From Gautieria morchelliformis (taxonomy: Eukaryota; Basidiomycota; Agaricomycetes; Gomphales; Gomphaceae): a stretch of 64,000 nucleotides of DNA. The notes beneath the pieces were generated by a model. That model saw only the letters and a list, made by a program, of their open reading frames with translations, was not told the origin of the DNA and did not search any database. Position 1 is the first letter of the stretch, and every line of letters starts with the position of its first letter. The translations under genes and the position numbers were made by a program. Location: assembly GCA_015179125.1 (NCBI GenBank), contig WHVA01000040.1, positions 124,001 through 188,000 of the forward strand, read 5' to 3'. Positions 1 through 10,515 of the stretch are shown one piece after another.

Positions 1-94
1 TTGATTTACCCAAGGCGTTTGACCTTGCTGATGCATTTGACTTTACCGAGGCATTTGACTTGCACCCCCGCGCGAAGCGCGGGTATCCACCTAG
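1..94 (+). mobile_element. Helitron 3' terminus (element extends left of window)
   Basis: Positions 67-83 form a 7-bp GC-rich hairpin with a GAA loop. It is followed after 7 nt by CTAG at 91-94 and then a T at 95. A short hairpin just upstream of CTRR, with insertion between A and T, is the known signature of Helitron 3' ends. No coding sequence of this element is in the window, so only the terminus is supported. Confidence 0.7.
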
Positions 95-754
95 TATTAT
101 ATACTCATATATGCTGTATTACATAACCATTATGAATATCCTCCCTAGGCATCGGATGGCACAAGCTACAACATACACGTATCACGTGACACGGTCGCGC
201 ATGATGTCATGACCGACATCATGCCGGCAAGACTTCAGATGAAACAATGTACTGTCACATCATTGTAATTGGAGTATATGTAGACTTTATATTATATTTG
301 AGTGCTTAAAGCTGAGGTTTGGCCATGTAGAAGGCTGAAAAGGCTGGGAGCAGGCAAAGAGACATGCACCTCCCCCCTTCCATAGCCAGCAGATTACAGG
401 CTTGTTTTATGTTTCAAACATTTACATTACTATAATCTGACCACATTATAGCCCTCATTGAAATAATTTGAGGGCATAATGATGCATACAAGCACAATTA
501 TTTGAATATTAAATATGTCAGAATAAGCCACCTTTTCTATACCAAATGGTAGCTACTACATATAAAAGTACATATACAAGGTATAAACCCTTAATCATCA
601 ATGGTAGGGGAGATACAGGTCAATCTTTGCAGGCGGCAGCAGGTGGCATGTATTTCGGACTCCGCCTTGTGTACCCGAAATAGCTGTAAGGCTTCGAGCT
701 CTCAATTTTTTGCACCCACCCTACCACTTCCCACTTCTTTTGTCGTACTTGTAT
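95..754. other. AT-rich region without recognisable genes
   Basis: No convincing reading frame, LTR boundary, or RNA gene was seen. The stretch lies between the Helitron end and the FunK1 fragment and may be host flank or older decayed repeat. Confidence 0.4.
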
Positions 755-1530
755 CTACGCTTGCGCCGGCTTGAGCACAGCCCTGTTCTCAGTCGCACTA
801 AGAGCACTGGCATCGCAATCTAGTTTGCTTGCCCAAGTTCGCCGTACAAGTGTGCATAGATCGCCTTCTTCAGTCAAGATAAGCGCTTGACTAAGCGCTG
901 GTGTCACTGATGGCAGTGGGCTGAGTTTTTCCAGACGTTTAAATGGGAAATATTCAACAGATGAAAGGGAAGGGCGGGCAAGACTTAGTGTGCCCTGTCC
1001 CAAGAAGTTAACTGAGTGCTACACCATAAAAATTACACGCTTACAGTGATCCCACGCTGCTCATCCTTATGCCAGACGTAAGAGGATAATCAGATTACTT
1101 GTAATGCCAACTTACCGGTTTTTCCCCCGTCCCACGGATTATCATGGCATTGTCGAAGTCTGTGAGGAGAACTTGCACTCTCCGCACCCTAGGATATTGC
1201 ATGAGGTTATGCCAGGAAACAATGGAAATATATAACTCACAGTTTGTTTAAGATCCTGTCAATGAATGGAATGTTAAGGTTGTTTCATCGGGACCCTGGA
1301 AATGTTGATTGTTGATAAGGATGTTTGCCCAACTTATGTCACGATGCAATATGCCCTTCTTTTCCACAAGGATGCGATGAACTAAGGTTGGTTAGTGTCG
1401 GTATGGACAATAGAGCTAGGCACAAACCTTTAGTGAGATCATATATGACTTCCAAGAATGACAAGACACCCTTGCACTTACTCAAACTCTCCCCTGTTGT
1501 TGTTACACCCGTTTGCAGTACCTAAGGCAT
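755..1530 (-). pseudogene. FunK1-type fungal protein kinase fragment
   Basis: On the minus strand, about 1305-1360 encodes LHRDISWANILI (the catalytic loop with HRD and Asn), and about 1145-1190 encodes VRRVQVLLTDFDNAM (the DFG-equivalent DFD). Further on, ARPSLSSVEYFPFKRLEKL matches the region after the activation loop. The same segments occur in the same order in the fuller FunK1 gene at 24910-27655, including the intron acceptor CTAACCAACCTTAG. The N-terminal lobe and C-terminal end are missing and the frame is broken, so this is a diverged partial copy. FunK1 kinases are a family expanded in Agaricomycetes; no substrate is known. Confidence 0.75.
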
Positions 1531-2084
1531 GCATCGGATTTGCTTCTGTTTTAGCGCGCAAACTTCGAACAATGATATCTTGCTTGATATCGCTCTGATT
1601 CGCTTGAAATTTCATATCTGAAGCTATGTGGACCATAGCTAGGGCATAGAACTAAAAAATCTGAATAAAACAAGCATTTTTTATTTTGCACTTTGGGTGC
1701 TGAGGGCAAGCTTAGCTTACTGTATGTAGTTCAATGCAGGTTTTAATTTTGTTTGCTACTTTGTACTAATGGTGAGAACCCACTACAGGAGAATCTCCAG
1801 AAGAGGGTGTCATAGGATTGGAGAGGAAGGGCTTAGCTTCTTCTGACGTTGGATCAGTGAGATCTGACGGTAGGCGTTCATTCTCAATGTCGGATTTCCT
1901 CCTGTGTAGCATAAGCCCCGAAAATCTGAGGGATCATATAACGTGGAACATACGTGTCATCAAAGTTCATAATAGCATCTTTGATCCCTTCCGCACTGAG
2001 TGCCAATGCACCATAAGGCAACTTCGCTGATCCTGACACGTTCTTGAGCTCGGAAACCGCGGGGGCGCACGCGTATGCGGTGGG
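1531..2084. other. unassigned stretch with a possible minus-strand coding tail
   Basis: Most of this stretch shows nothing recognisable. On the minus strand about 1884-2050 reads as a complex peptide (KLPYGALALSAEGIKDAIMN and onward) ending at a stop. It could be the last exon of a gene whose upstream part is now the minisatellite. The family was not recognised. Confidence 0.25.
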
Positions 2085-2660
2085 GTGAGGGGCGCGGAGG
2101 TGCTGGGGTGGGCGAGCTGGTGTAGGAGGACGGGGTGGTGGGGGAGTGGGTGGCAGCAGGTGCGGGTGCAGGTGCAGGTGCAGGTGTGGGTGCGGGTGTG
2201 GGTGCAGGTGCAGGTGCGGGTGCAGGTGCGGGTGCAGGTACGGGTGCGGGTGCGGGTGCAGGGACGGGTTGGGCGGCAACACAAAGAACGCGGGGGCGGA
2301 GGTGGGCGAGCTGGTGTAGGAGGATGGGGTGGTGGGGAAGCGGGCGGCAGCGGGTGCGGGTGCGGGGTGCGGGTGCAGGTACGGGCGCAGGTGCGGGTGC
2401 GGGTGCAGGTACGGGTGCAGGTGCAGGTGCGGGTGCAGGTACGGGTGCGGGTGCAGGTACGGGTGCAGATGCAGGTGCAGGTGCAGGTGCAGGTGCGGGT
2501 GCGGGTGCAGGGATGGGTTGGGCGGCAACGCGAAGGACGCGGGGGTGGAGGTGGGTGAGTGAGGGGCGCGGAGGTGCTGGGGTGGGCGAGCTGGTGCAGG
2601 AGGACGGGGTGGTGGGGGAACAGGTGGCGGCGGGTGCAGGTGCAGGTACGCATGCCCTGG
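2085..2660. repeat. GGTGCA/GGTGCG minisatellite inside a triplicated G-rich unit
   Basis: Two arrays of the hexamer GGTGCR (about 2157-2270 and 2355-2515) are separated by three copies of a segment starting GGTGGGCGAGCTGGTG near 2109, 2301 and 2581, with spacing of about 190 and 280 bp. The hexamer leaves long frames open on both strands (Gly-Ala, Val-Gln/Val-Arg, His-Leu-His-Pro), so those frames are not evidence of genes. Confidence 0.9.
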
Positions 2661-3011
2661 GACATGAATGTGCCTGGGCCGTGGCGCTCTGCGGGAGTCG
2701 AGTGGTCAGACACCCTGGTATGAGGAATACGGGCCGGGATACTCACGGAAGTTGGCCACTGGGGTTATGGGGGAGTTGACAGGGAGCTGCTGGTACTTGA
2801 CAGCGAGCCTGTGGAGCTAAGCAAAAAGGCGCAATTGAAGAACAGGGTCAGCGGATGCTTCGAAGCCCAGGGCAAGTTCATATGGAAGACGAGTGCCGAA
2901 CCAAGAGAGGCTGAAGTGTCTGTGGTGCGTGGTGTTGTCAATGGTGCAGCGCGGCAAGCCGCCTATTATGAATCGGCATAACCCAACCAAGTTCGACTTG
3001 CCTTACCAACA
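2661..3011 (+). other. unrecognised open stretch between the minisatellite and the SAM-like gene
   Basis: One plus-strand frame is open from about 2748 to a TAA at 2979-2981, about 77 codons without an ATG. Its composition is protein-like (for example ELSKKAQLKNRVSGCFEAQG and a tail ending AARQAAYYESA). It could be a truncated gene end or the last exon of a lost element. No family was recognised. A minus-strand GT-AG pair (GTGAGTATCC to ATACCAG) also lies near 2715-2746. Confidence 0.25.
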
Positions 3012-4695
3012 ATGGGAAATAACAAAAATAAAAGACAGCCCACCAAGTCAACACAAGCAACGAAAAAGGTCAATGAACCTCCAGAGGAACTATTACCTGA
3101 CATAGCGGGAATTCAGGGCAAAGGTCGGTTTATATATAATGATGCTATTTCAAGCTCACCAGTTATTTAGAATCTGTTCAAACTACTAGCACTTTTCGAC
3201 CGCAACGTCAGGCGGCAAAAAAAGTAACTTTTGAAGACTTAGAATCTGAGTCAGGGTCTTCATATGAGGAAGAGACCCAGCCGGCTCAAAGTGCATCCGA
3301 GTCCGAAGCCGAGCCCAACAACCCTAATCGAGACTCAGAGTCTGAAGAGTTAGTAGAGGTGGCAGTTCCCAAACAGGTAAAGGATATTGATGAACCTGGT
3401 ATGCCATCATATTTTTCATTTATAATTTGATGCTCATTTCACGGCCTAGTAATTATCTTGCGTGTTCCGGACGGCACTGAAGCCAAAGGGTTTGTTGAGC
3501 GTGTGAAGCTTCCTGCCAATGTCAGTTACAAGAAGGTCGAGGATCGTATCTTCAAAGCGATAGGGTGCTATCAAACAGTGAAAAAGATGCCGCACCTAGC
3601 TTACTGGCTCAAAGGTGTGCGAGATAAACACCTTTCGAAACTGGCAAAAGAAGAGGACTGGGACAACCTCAAGGATGATGTGAAGGGCGCTCAGGCAAGG
3701 AAGAAAAAGGGCGATGCCAGTGGCGTGGAAGTAGACATCGTTCTGGATGAAAGTGTACGTGTGCATGTGACTTCGCATGGCAGCCACATCTGATATTATA
3801 AGAATTATAGTACATTGCATCGCTTCGGCATACACTTTCCAGGAAAAAGGGACAAAACTGTGACAAATGCAGCTGGCAGGGGCAAAAAGAAGAAAGCTCA
3901 TATTCAGGACTTGAACGCCGATTCTGACACTGAAGGATCTGAGATCGAAGAGCATGGCCTACCGACAAAACGGGAAAGGGATTTCATGGAGGCATTGAAG
4001 GCAGAGTATTCAAACTGTGGCAAACCGGCATGTGCTTCAAAAGTCTGCAAACTGAATATGAACGGAGAGCACACGCATTTATCATGGTGCCAACTCCAGT
4101 CCTGGGTAACAGCCTTGGTGAGTACAACCTTTGCATTTATATGTATTACTCGCTGCTAATAATGCAAATTTAGGTTTCTAACATTCACGGGGTCACTCTG
4201 AAAGTTCCTCCAAACAACACTCACTTCGAAGATTTCCATTATCGCAAAGACTCTATTCAAGAAGAGAAGACCGATGAAGGGTCAACGGCGAACCTGCCCG
4301 GCGCTGCATTGGGTCTTCAAGGATCATTTCCTATGATGATGTTCCCACCAATTGACTATTGAATGTTTGCTCAGAACATGGTCCTGAACCGCCCTGTTAC
4401 TCTAGTCAATCCTGACAAGAGACCGGAACAGTTGACCCCTGCGACTCCCGGTGACATCGCTTACCCAAGCATCGAAGATTTTCTTGATGATGTCCGTAAT
4501 TGGCCTGAGGCTAGGGGGCGGAACATTGACGAATTCAAAGGTAAATTTGAAGCAAACAACGTTTACTTCCTAAATGAACTGAAGGAGGTGACAGCTGATG
4601 TGCTCATGGCCAACATTGGGATGTCATGGGGTGACGCGAATTTCATCAAAGGAGCGGCTAGAAAGGCTATAAGGAAGCTTGCTAAGAAGGTGTGA
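3012..4695 (+). pseudogene. multi-exon hypothetical protein with C-terminal SAM-like domain, one TGA nonsense codon
   Basis: I start at the ATG at 3012 (MGNNKNKRQPTKS). Introns are visible: about 3124-3170, about 3400-3448 (GTATGCC to GGCCTAG), about 3755-3802 (GTACGTGTG onward), and about 4118-4173 (GTGAGTAC to TTTAG). The product has a basic N-terminus, an acidic Ser/Glu-rich stretch, a segment resembling the N-terminal fold of a common basidiomycete hypothetical-protein family (RVPDGTEAKGFVERVKLPAN), a Lys-rich linker, a Cys/His-containing segment (NCGKPACASKVC), and a C-terminal helical SAM-like part (IEDFLDDVRNW to AIRKLAKKV). The frame is interrupted by TGA at 4360-4362 and then stays open to 4695. 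Function unknown. Either it is a recent pseudogene or the last part is separately started at 4363. Confidence 0.6.
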
Positions 4696-5003
4696 GAGGG
4701 AGGGAGGCAAGCAGAATTATGCCAGTAGGACACAATAATTAGATTTACTATATACATCAAAAAGAACAATTTAGAGAATTATGGATATTTGAGATCGGCG
4801 GCCTTAGTACCGTCTGAGGCAGCGCACGGCACATTATTGGTATTTAACCTTGAGGCCGCTACCACCAACACACCGCAAGAATGTAGATGGTTCACTTGTC
4901 ACGTGACTTGTCCGCATGTTGACAACAGCTCTGCCTCTCAGACTCGCACAACATAGTTCTTTACTTGTTGTCTGCCTCTAATTCTCGATATTTGTTATTC
5001 CAG
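4696..5003. other. intergenic stretch
   Basis: No genes, LTR edges or RNA genes were seen. It contains CACGTGAC at about 4900, a generic E-box-like sequence of unknown relevance. Confidence 0.4.
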
Positions 5004-5334
5004 ATGCCATCAACACCGCCCCAATCTCTCAAGCTTCCATTGATGATGAGCACACCATATAGCGTCAGTTCCAGTAAATCTCATGAATCACACATTCGGA
5101 CCCAGGATGATTTGAAAAAGCTGATGAAGGGCAAGTTCTCCGGTGCGATATTCAAGAGTAATTCTCTGCTTGAAGAGCGCTGTCGGGCGGATCAAAAAAT
5201 TGTCGACGCTGTCCTATCCAAACTGAAACCTGGCGTGTTCTGGGACAGCCCAACCGACACTTTCAAGGAATGGCCCAGCCGCACTGGTCCAGAAAGCGCT
5301 CATTATGCGCCGTTGGAGTGGTTACTCAACCAGA
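5004..5334 (+). pseudogene. 5' gene fragment cut off by a Copia LTR, possibly FunK1-type N-terminus
   Basis: The frame from ATG 5004 (MPSTPPQSLKLPLMMSTPYS) runs to 5334, where the Copia F LTR begins at TGTTGGCGC. The stop codon eleven bases later lies in LTR sequence. The body (HIRTQDDLKKLMKGKFSGAI, then AHYAPLEWLLNQ) resembles the region ahead of the kinase domain in some FunK1 proteins, compare ELYKPVTKLLTEI in the FunK1 gene at 24910. The assignment is tentative. What is clear is that a coding frame ends exactly at an LTR edge. Confidence 0.45.
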
Positions 5335-5665
5335 TGTTGGCGCAGTAGTCTAGATAGATACTAGGACGACTTCAGTGTAAGCTAATATTAGTGAGAAGTA
5401 ATAAGTACCTAGGACGACTTCAGTGTAAGCTAATATTAGTGAGAAGTAATAAGTACCTAGGACGACTTCAGTGTAAGCTGAGAGGTCGTCGAGCAAGCGT
5501 ACGCTACTTATACTCTATAGTTCCTTTTGTACTCTAAAATGGGAATGGGGACAATAGGATAAGATAATAAGGAGCTAAACAAAAGGGAAACTGCGGAGAC
5601 TGCGCAAGGAGAACAATGCGCAAAGGGGGATCGGTGATCGGTCAAGTATGACCGGTTTTACAACA
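5335..5665 (-). repeat. 3' LTR of Copia element F
   Basis: The LTR is bounded by TGTTG at 5335 and CAACA ending at 5665, a 5-bp terminal inverted repeat. On the inner side the minus strand reads a polypurine tract (GGGGGAG) directly before the LTR. The other LTR is missing, so no target duplication can be checked. Confidence 0.75.
5361..5479. repeat. 48-bp tandem repeat, about 2.5 copies, within the LTR
   Basis: Units start with CTAGGACGACTTCAGTG at 5361, 5409 and 5457, exactly 48 bp apart. The third unit is partial. Confidence 0.9.
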
Positions 5666-8225
5666 CTCCCCCGTACTTGAACTATCAACGAGACCAAATC
5701 TCCTTGCGAGATAGCGGTGTTGGTTTTGAGGCAAGGATTTTGTCAAGAGGTCCGCAATGTTTTCTTTCAATGGTATAGGGAGGATGTTGATGACTCGCTT
5801 GTTGACCAATTCTCGTATGTAGTGATAACGAATGTCGATGTGTTTGGTCCGCTTATGAAAAACGTTATTAGTTGCGATTTCTTTTGCTCCAGAGGAATCA
5901 CAAAAAACTTCGAGTGGGAGGTCAACGGCGAAATCGAGTTGATTTAAAAGGGAAAGCGTCCACTGTGTGTGCTTTGCACATTCGCAGAGAGCCATGTACT
6001 CGGCTTCAGTGGACGACAAAGCGACGGTGCGTTGCTTCTGGGTGGCCCAAGCGATAGCACCTCCGGCGAGGATGAGGGTGTAGCCGGTCATCGAGCGGCG
6101 GTTATCGGGATCAGAGGCCCAGTCAGAGTCGCTGTACCCGATTAATTTGGTGGAATCATTAGATCCGTATGTCAGTGTGGCATCTCGTGTGGCGAACAAG
6201 TAACGGAGTACGTGCTGTGCAGCGTATAGATGTTCTTGGGCAGGCTTGGAACCGAATTGAGAGAGCCGGTTGACAGCAAAGCAGATGTCGGGTCGGGAAC
6301 CTAGCATGGCGTACATGAGCGATCCGACGATTTGCTGATATTGAGAAGTAAGGGACGAGTCTGAGTCTTTCTCGGTGTTCGCGACGAGCTGTGTCCCTGT
6401 GGCGAGTGGGGTATAATTTGGTCTGCAGCTAGACATGTTGAAACGCGTTAGCATGCGTTCAATGTAATGCGACTGGCCGATGGTGAGCGATCTCTTCGGA
6501 CGGTCACGAGTGATGTGTAGACCAAGGAACTGTCTGATCTCCCCTAGATCAGTTATCTTGTAGCGCAGGGCAAGTGCGCGTTTGAGGTCTTGAATTGCAT
6601 CTAGGATGCCCAAAAGGGCGATGTCGTCGACATAGACCAATGCTATAAGCGGGTCCCCCCGTCGTGATGTTTGATAAAGATTGAAGCATCGTTAGATATG
6701 AGTTTCTGAAATCCGAGTCCCTCCAGTGTGTCGTTCAGGTGGATGTGCCATTGCTGACCTGCCTGCTTTAAGCCGTAGATGGCCTTTTTGAGGTGACACA
6801 CCTTGTCTTCCTTCCCTCAGATCGCGAAACCCTTCGGTTGATCCATATAAATTTCCTCACCCAAGTCTCCGTTGAGATACGCTGATTTGATATCAACATG
6901 GTGGATGTCCCAATCCAACCGGGCTGCGAGCGCGAGCAGCAACCTCAAGGAGTCAAGTCTTGCGACGGGCGTGAAGGTTTCTTCAAAATTGATGCCGGCG
7001 GTTTGTGAAAAACCTTTGGCGACGAGACATGCGCGGTAACGGATGACAAGGCCGGCGGTGTCACACTTCGTCAAGTATACCCACTTACATTTAATTGCCT
7101 TGCGACCTTGTGGGAGGTCACACAATTCCCAAGTGCCATTTTCAAGAAGGCACTTGATCTCCTCTTGCATGGCAGGGCGCCATTTCTCCGCATCCGAGCA
7201 TGAGATCGCATACTCGTACGTGTTTGGATCACCGGTAGGTGTTGTTGGTGCTGAAGCCAGGTACGATACTATCGAGTCGTCCCATGTCGCGGACGCTGAT
7301 GACGAGTCATGCAGAGTGGATGGGCCAGCTTTGTGGCTGTGGTATGCGTCTGGGCTGGCATTGTCCGGTTGTGGGGCTAGGACGCGCTGTTGGATGCGTT
7401 GGGATTGGCGGATGAGGGGTTCAGGAGTTCCAGGTGGTGCGGGAAGTTGATCAGGAGCTGCGCCTGGTTCAATTTCCGGTGGAGCACTCGCTGCATCGGG
7501 AATGTTGGGTGGTGGCGACGCTGACGGGGCCGTGGGAGGCTGGTCAGCCGTACCAGGTGGCGCTGGTGGTAAAGGGTATACATCTTCGTCGTCGCTCTCT
7601 GGTAGAGCTAGATCGATTTGCGCGGATGGCGACGATGGTTGTGAGAGAAGAGGTGGAGCAGATGTGGGAGAATTGAGTGGGAGCTTTGGGGTAGATTTGA
7701 GAGGAAAAACTGTTTCCTCGAAAACGACGTCAGTAGATATGACAGTCCGTTTGGACAATTGGTTCCACAACTTATACCCCTTAGTGGAATTGTCGTACCC
7801 TACGAACACGAGCTTTTGTGAGGTTGGATCATATTTTGTTCGATTTGTCGTTATGTGGGCATACGCGAGGCATCCAAAGACGCGGAGATAGGAGAGGTCG
7901 GGTTTGCCTCCTGTCAGAAGTTCATATGGGGAAGTATTTGAGATGACGCGAGATGGGGCTCGGTTTCGAACATGTACCGCAGCGCCCACTGAGAACTCCC
8001 AGAATCCTTGTGATATACCTGCACTGTACAACATTGCTCTGGCCGCCTCTGCTATTGTTCGGTTTGCGCGTTCAGCAACTCCGTTCTGCTGAGGTGTGTT
8101 CGGCACAGTGAGACTATGGTGTATACCTTGCTTTTCCAGGTATTGAGTGAATTCCTGTGATAGGAACTCCCCCCCGCGATCAGTGCGTATAGCTCTGAGC
8201 GATCCGTCGTAATAGTTTCCAACTA
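5642..8225 (-). pseudogene. Ty1/Copia polyprotein remnant (integrase end, RT, RNase H), element F
   Basis: The remnant is read on the minus strand. It begins inside the integrase core at about 8225 (TDRGGEF, then NGVAERANR) and continues through a Pro/Ser-rich linker to the RT start (FTPVARLDSLRLLLALAARL, YLNGDLGEEIYMDQPKG). An in-frame TGA at 6817-6819 and a frameshift near 6655 follow. The frame then resumes with the RT active site YVDD at about 6630, RNase H (YSDSDWASD, ALSSTEAEYMAL) and the usual Copia C-terminus (ENIADLLTKSLP). The ORF ends inside the 3' LTR. Gag, protease and the N-terminal half of integrase are absent, so the element is 5'-truncated and cannot be autonomous. Confidence 0.9.
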
Positions 8226-8848
8226 GTGCATGAAAGCTTCGCTCTTAGCTTTTAACAGTGCGAAGAGTGGAGGAGTGAAGTATGGGTCGACTCAAACATC
8301 TGGACTCGGGGGAAGGGTGGTCCGGATGCAGGGGTAACTAATAGGCTAATCTGTCGAATGAGGTGGAATGTATATAGTGAAGTGTATCAGAAATGTGGAG
8401 TGTGGTGTGAAAAGATGGAAAGGAATATGGAAGAAATGGAAATGAGTGGCTAGACGTCTAGTCTCTCCATGGATCAGCATACCTTGGGCTTGGGCTTCAT
8501 CTCAGATTGAGGTAGATCCGTGGGCATTGGATCAGGGTCGAGTTGGTAGGGCGATGGAGACGTCAGGGTGTGTCGTGCGGACGTGTGTGGGCTCGGAGAG
8601 GTGAGGGTGTTGTGAGTGGGGGTGTGTGGGTGACGTGGAGTAGCATATATGCGGCGGTTGGACGTGTTGTAATGGCAGTGATGGGCTTACTGACACTTTT
8701 ATGACAGATGTGAAGTCAGCAGCCGGTGAAGACCTGTCCACAAGAGCTCGGTCACAAAATATCTAGAAATCACATTAGAAAGGTAGCCATTGAAGTAATG
8801 AAAGACCTACATATCTTCCTGCAACGAAATGAACACGTCACTCAGACT
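8226..8848. other. unassigned region between Copia F and solo LTR
   Basis: The stretch is G-rich on the plus strand around 8530-8650. A perfect 12-bp palindrome, CTAGACGTCTAG, is at 8450-8461. No conserved coding was seen, and the right-hand part may be older host DNA. Confidence 0.35.
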
Positions 8849-8853
8849 AATAA

Positions 8854-10352
8854 TGTTACGACCATGCCACTCGACTATCTCCGCTACCTCCGGAACACCT
8901 CCGCAGCACCTCCGACTCTATTCCACAACCTCTGCAACCCACGACCTCAACCCCTTGTTCTTCAGTACCCCTGGTTGACTCTACTCACCGGCCTCCGTAC
9001 TTGACCCTGAACACAGCAAGATACCATTTCCATATTTCTGTTTGTTCCAATGTCCATTGTACTTACGCATCTTTGTTCTTTTGCCATTGTTCTTACTCTA
9101 CCCTGCACCCCGTTGTTATCCCCTTGCTCCGCATTAGTTACTTACCCCGTATGTCTATTCGATTCCCGCCCCCTCCAGAATTTGCTTAGTAATATAGAAG
9201 TCACTTAAATGTGACACCTTCATGTAAGCGGGCGCCTATGTCACGTGATGCGCCAAATCTTCGATTTGGTGAAAAAAAAAAAAAAAAAAGCCTTAGTTGA
9301 GACAGCATTTCAGTGAACCAGACTAAATAGACTCTCTTTTTATAGTGCCTTGCCAAACTAGGATATAATTTTTGGAAGTGAAATACGATAGCTGTGGAAT
9401 GCCATGCAATAATATAATATCTAAGCACTGAAAGTTGTCCAGAAGCAGCATCCCCTTCTTCAGCTGCAAGTGAAGTGTGCTCCTTAATGTAAAGTATGTA
9501 CTCATCCTCTGAATCATCTGCAACTGTGATGGCGGCTTTTGCCCTTCGGTATGCAGATTTGAGAGTGTGGAGTCGAGAAGGCCTTATTTTTAGATTTTTG
9601 TCCCATGACCATGGCTCAGACTGTTCAAATATACTATTATGATGGGTAGGCCTTGGAGTGGCAGCGCAATGTTTTTCCTTCGAGCCACAGCTGACAAATA
9701 CGTAATGTGACCACCAAATTCTGGCGGTCCAAATACTGACATTGCGTAGAATCACTCTAGGACATCGAAAAAATAATTTGGAATTTTTCTTGTGTCACAC
9801 TTAGAACATCATATATCTTGTCCAATAATATAGATATTTCCCAAGTCTCTCCTAGGAGTTGTAGCTATGCATAACCCAAAGAGACTCTAGGAAGCAGTTT
9901 GGCAAAAAAATTCTGCCTTCCAGCTTTATTGAGCTCACCGTCGGACGGTGCTGTGCTTATGTAAAGGTGCCACATTTAAACGACTTCTATCTTACTACAC
10001 TATTACTTGTTGCCTCAGCCCTTTGTATAAAACCCCCACTTGTATGTCTCCGTTTCTGCAATCAGATAATCGACTTTGATACGTGAATCCCTTCGCACTT
10101 TCTCCTGTTCTTAGCACAGTGAGTTTTGCAAGCTCTGTCGCTCTCTCTGCCTTTGATACTCTGTCTTCTGCCTCTTCCGACCTCTATCCTCCAACCTCTG
10201 ACCCTCAGCACTCTCTTCCCGACTTCGGCCTTGTCCGACATCCGGAAGTCAAATCCGAAATACTTAGGACGGTAGTTCATCAGGGGCGCAACATATAAGT
10301 CGAAGCCATTGTCATTTCTAGTTCCGATCTCCAGGATTTCTGATATGTAACA
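8854..10352 (+). mobile_element. solo LTR of the Gypsy A family, split by a nested element
   Basis: The LTR starts TGTTACGACC at 8854 and ends GATATGTAACA at 10352. The 5-bp target duplication AATAA flanks it on both sides (8849-8853 and 10353-10357). It aligns along its length with the Gypsy A LTR (34469-35058 plus 53907-53976): shared TTTGCTTAGTA, TATAAAA at about 10027, and GCAATCAGATAATC at about 10058. After removal of the 793 bp of nested insert plus TA duplication it is about 706 bp. A perfect duplication with no internal sequence means it formed by LTR-LTR recombination. Confidence 0.9.
9197..9987. mobile_element. 791-bp DNA element with ~35-bp terminal inverted repeats and TA target duplication
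   Basis: The left end GAAGTCACTTAAATGTG and the reverse complement of the right end, GAAGTCGTTTAAATGTGG, match with few differences and stay similar for about 35 bp. TA flanks both sides (9195-9196 and 9988-9989), and the surrounding LTR resumes exactly as in related LTRs. A TA duplication fits a Tc1/mariner-like transposase source. No transposase was recognised in any frame; a 184-codon minus-strand frame (9201-9755) has no visible DDE motif. A poly-A tract of about 18 lies at 9273-9290. It is best called a MITE-like non-autonomous element. Confidence 0.75.
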
Positions 10353-10515
10353 AATAATCTACATCAAACATTGCATCAATCATGGGAAAAAAAGTTATCT
10401 CCGAGGGAATGAAAAGACCCACATTCTTGTGGGTAATATGCTTGAGCAGTTTCAACTCTCTGTGATTTGGGTCTGGCATGTTTTCAAGACCCACAAATGA
10501 TTGGTTACATATCAA
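10353..10515 (-). pseudogene. HOG1-type MAP kinase fragment (N-lobe segment), inverted
   Basis: On the minus strand the frame reads [20 protein letters not shown], which corresponds to the alpha-C helix/beta-4 region of Hog1/Sty1 stress MAP kinases (RELKLLKH-x2-HEN is a family hallmark). Immediately to its right the opposite strand carries the C-terminal half of the same gene, so this piece has been inverted. The catalytic Lys and HRD segments are absent. Confidence 0.55.

Noticed and set aside
1884-2779. Several long overlapping ORFs on both strands (PHLHPHP, VQVQVR, GAGAGA proteins)
   Set aside because: They are produced by the GGTGCR repeat, which has no stops in any frame; composition is purely repetitive.
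5361-5479. 48-bp repeats considered as a CRISPR-like array
   Set aside because: Units are contiguous with no spacers, in a eukaryotic LTR; simple tandem repeat.
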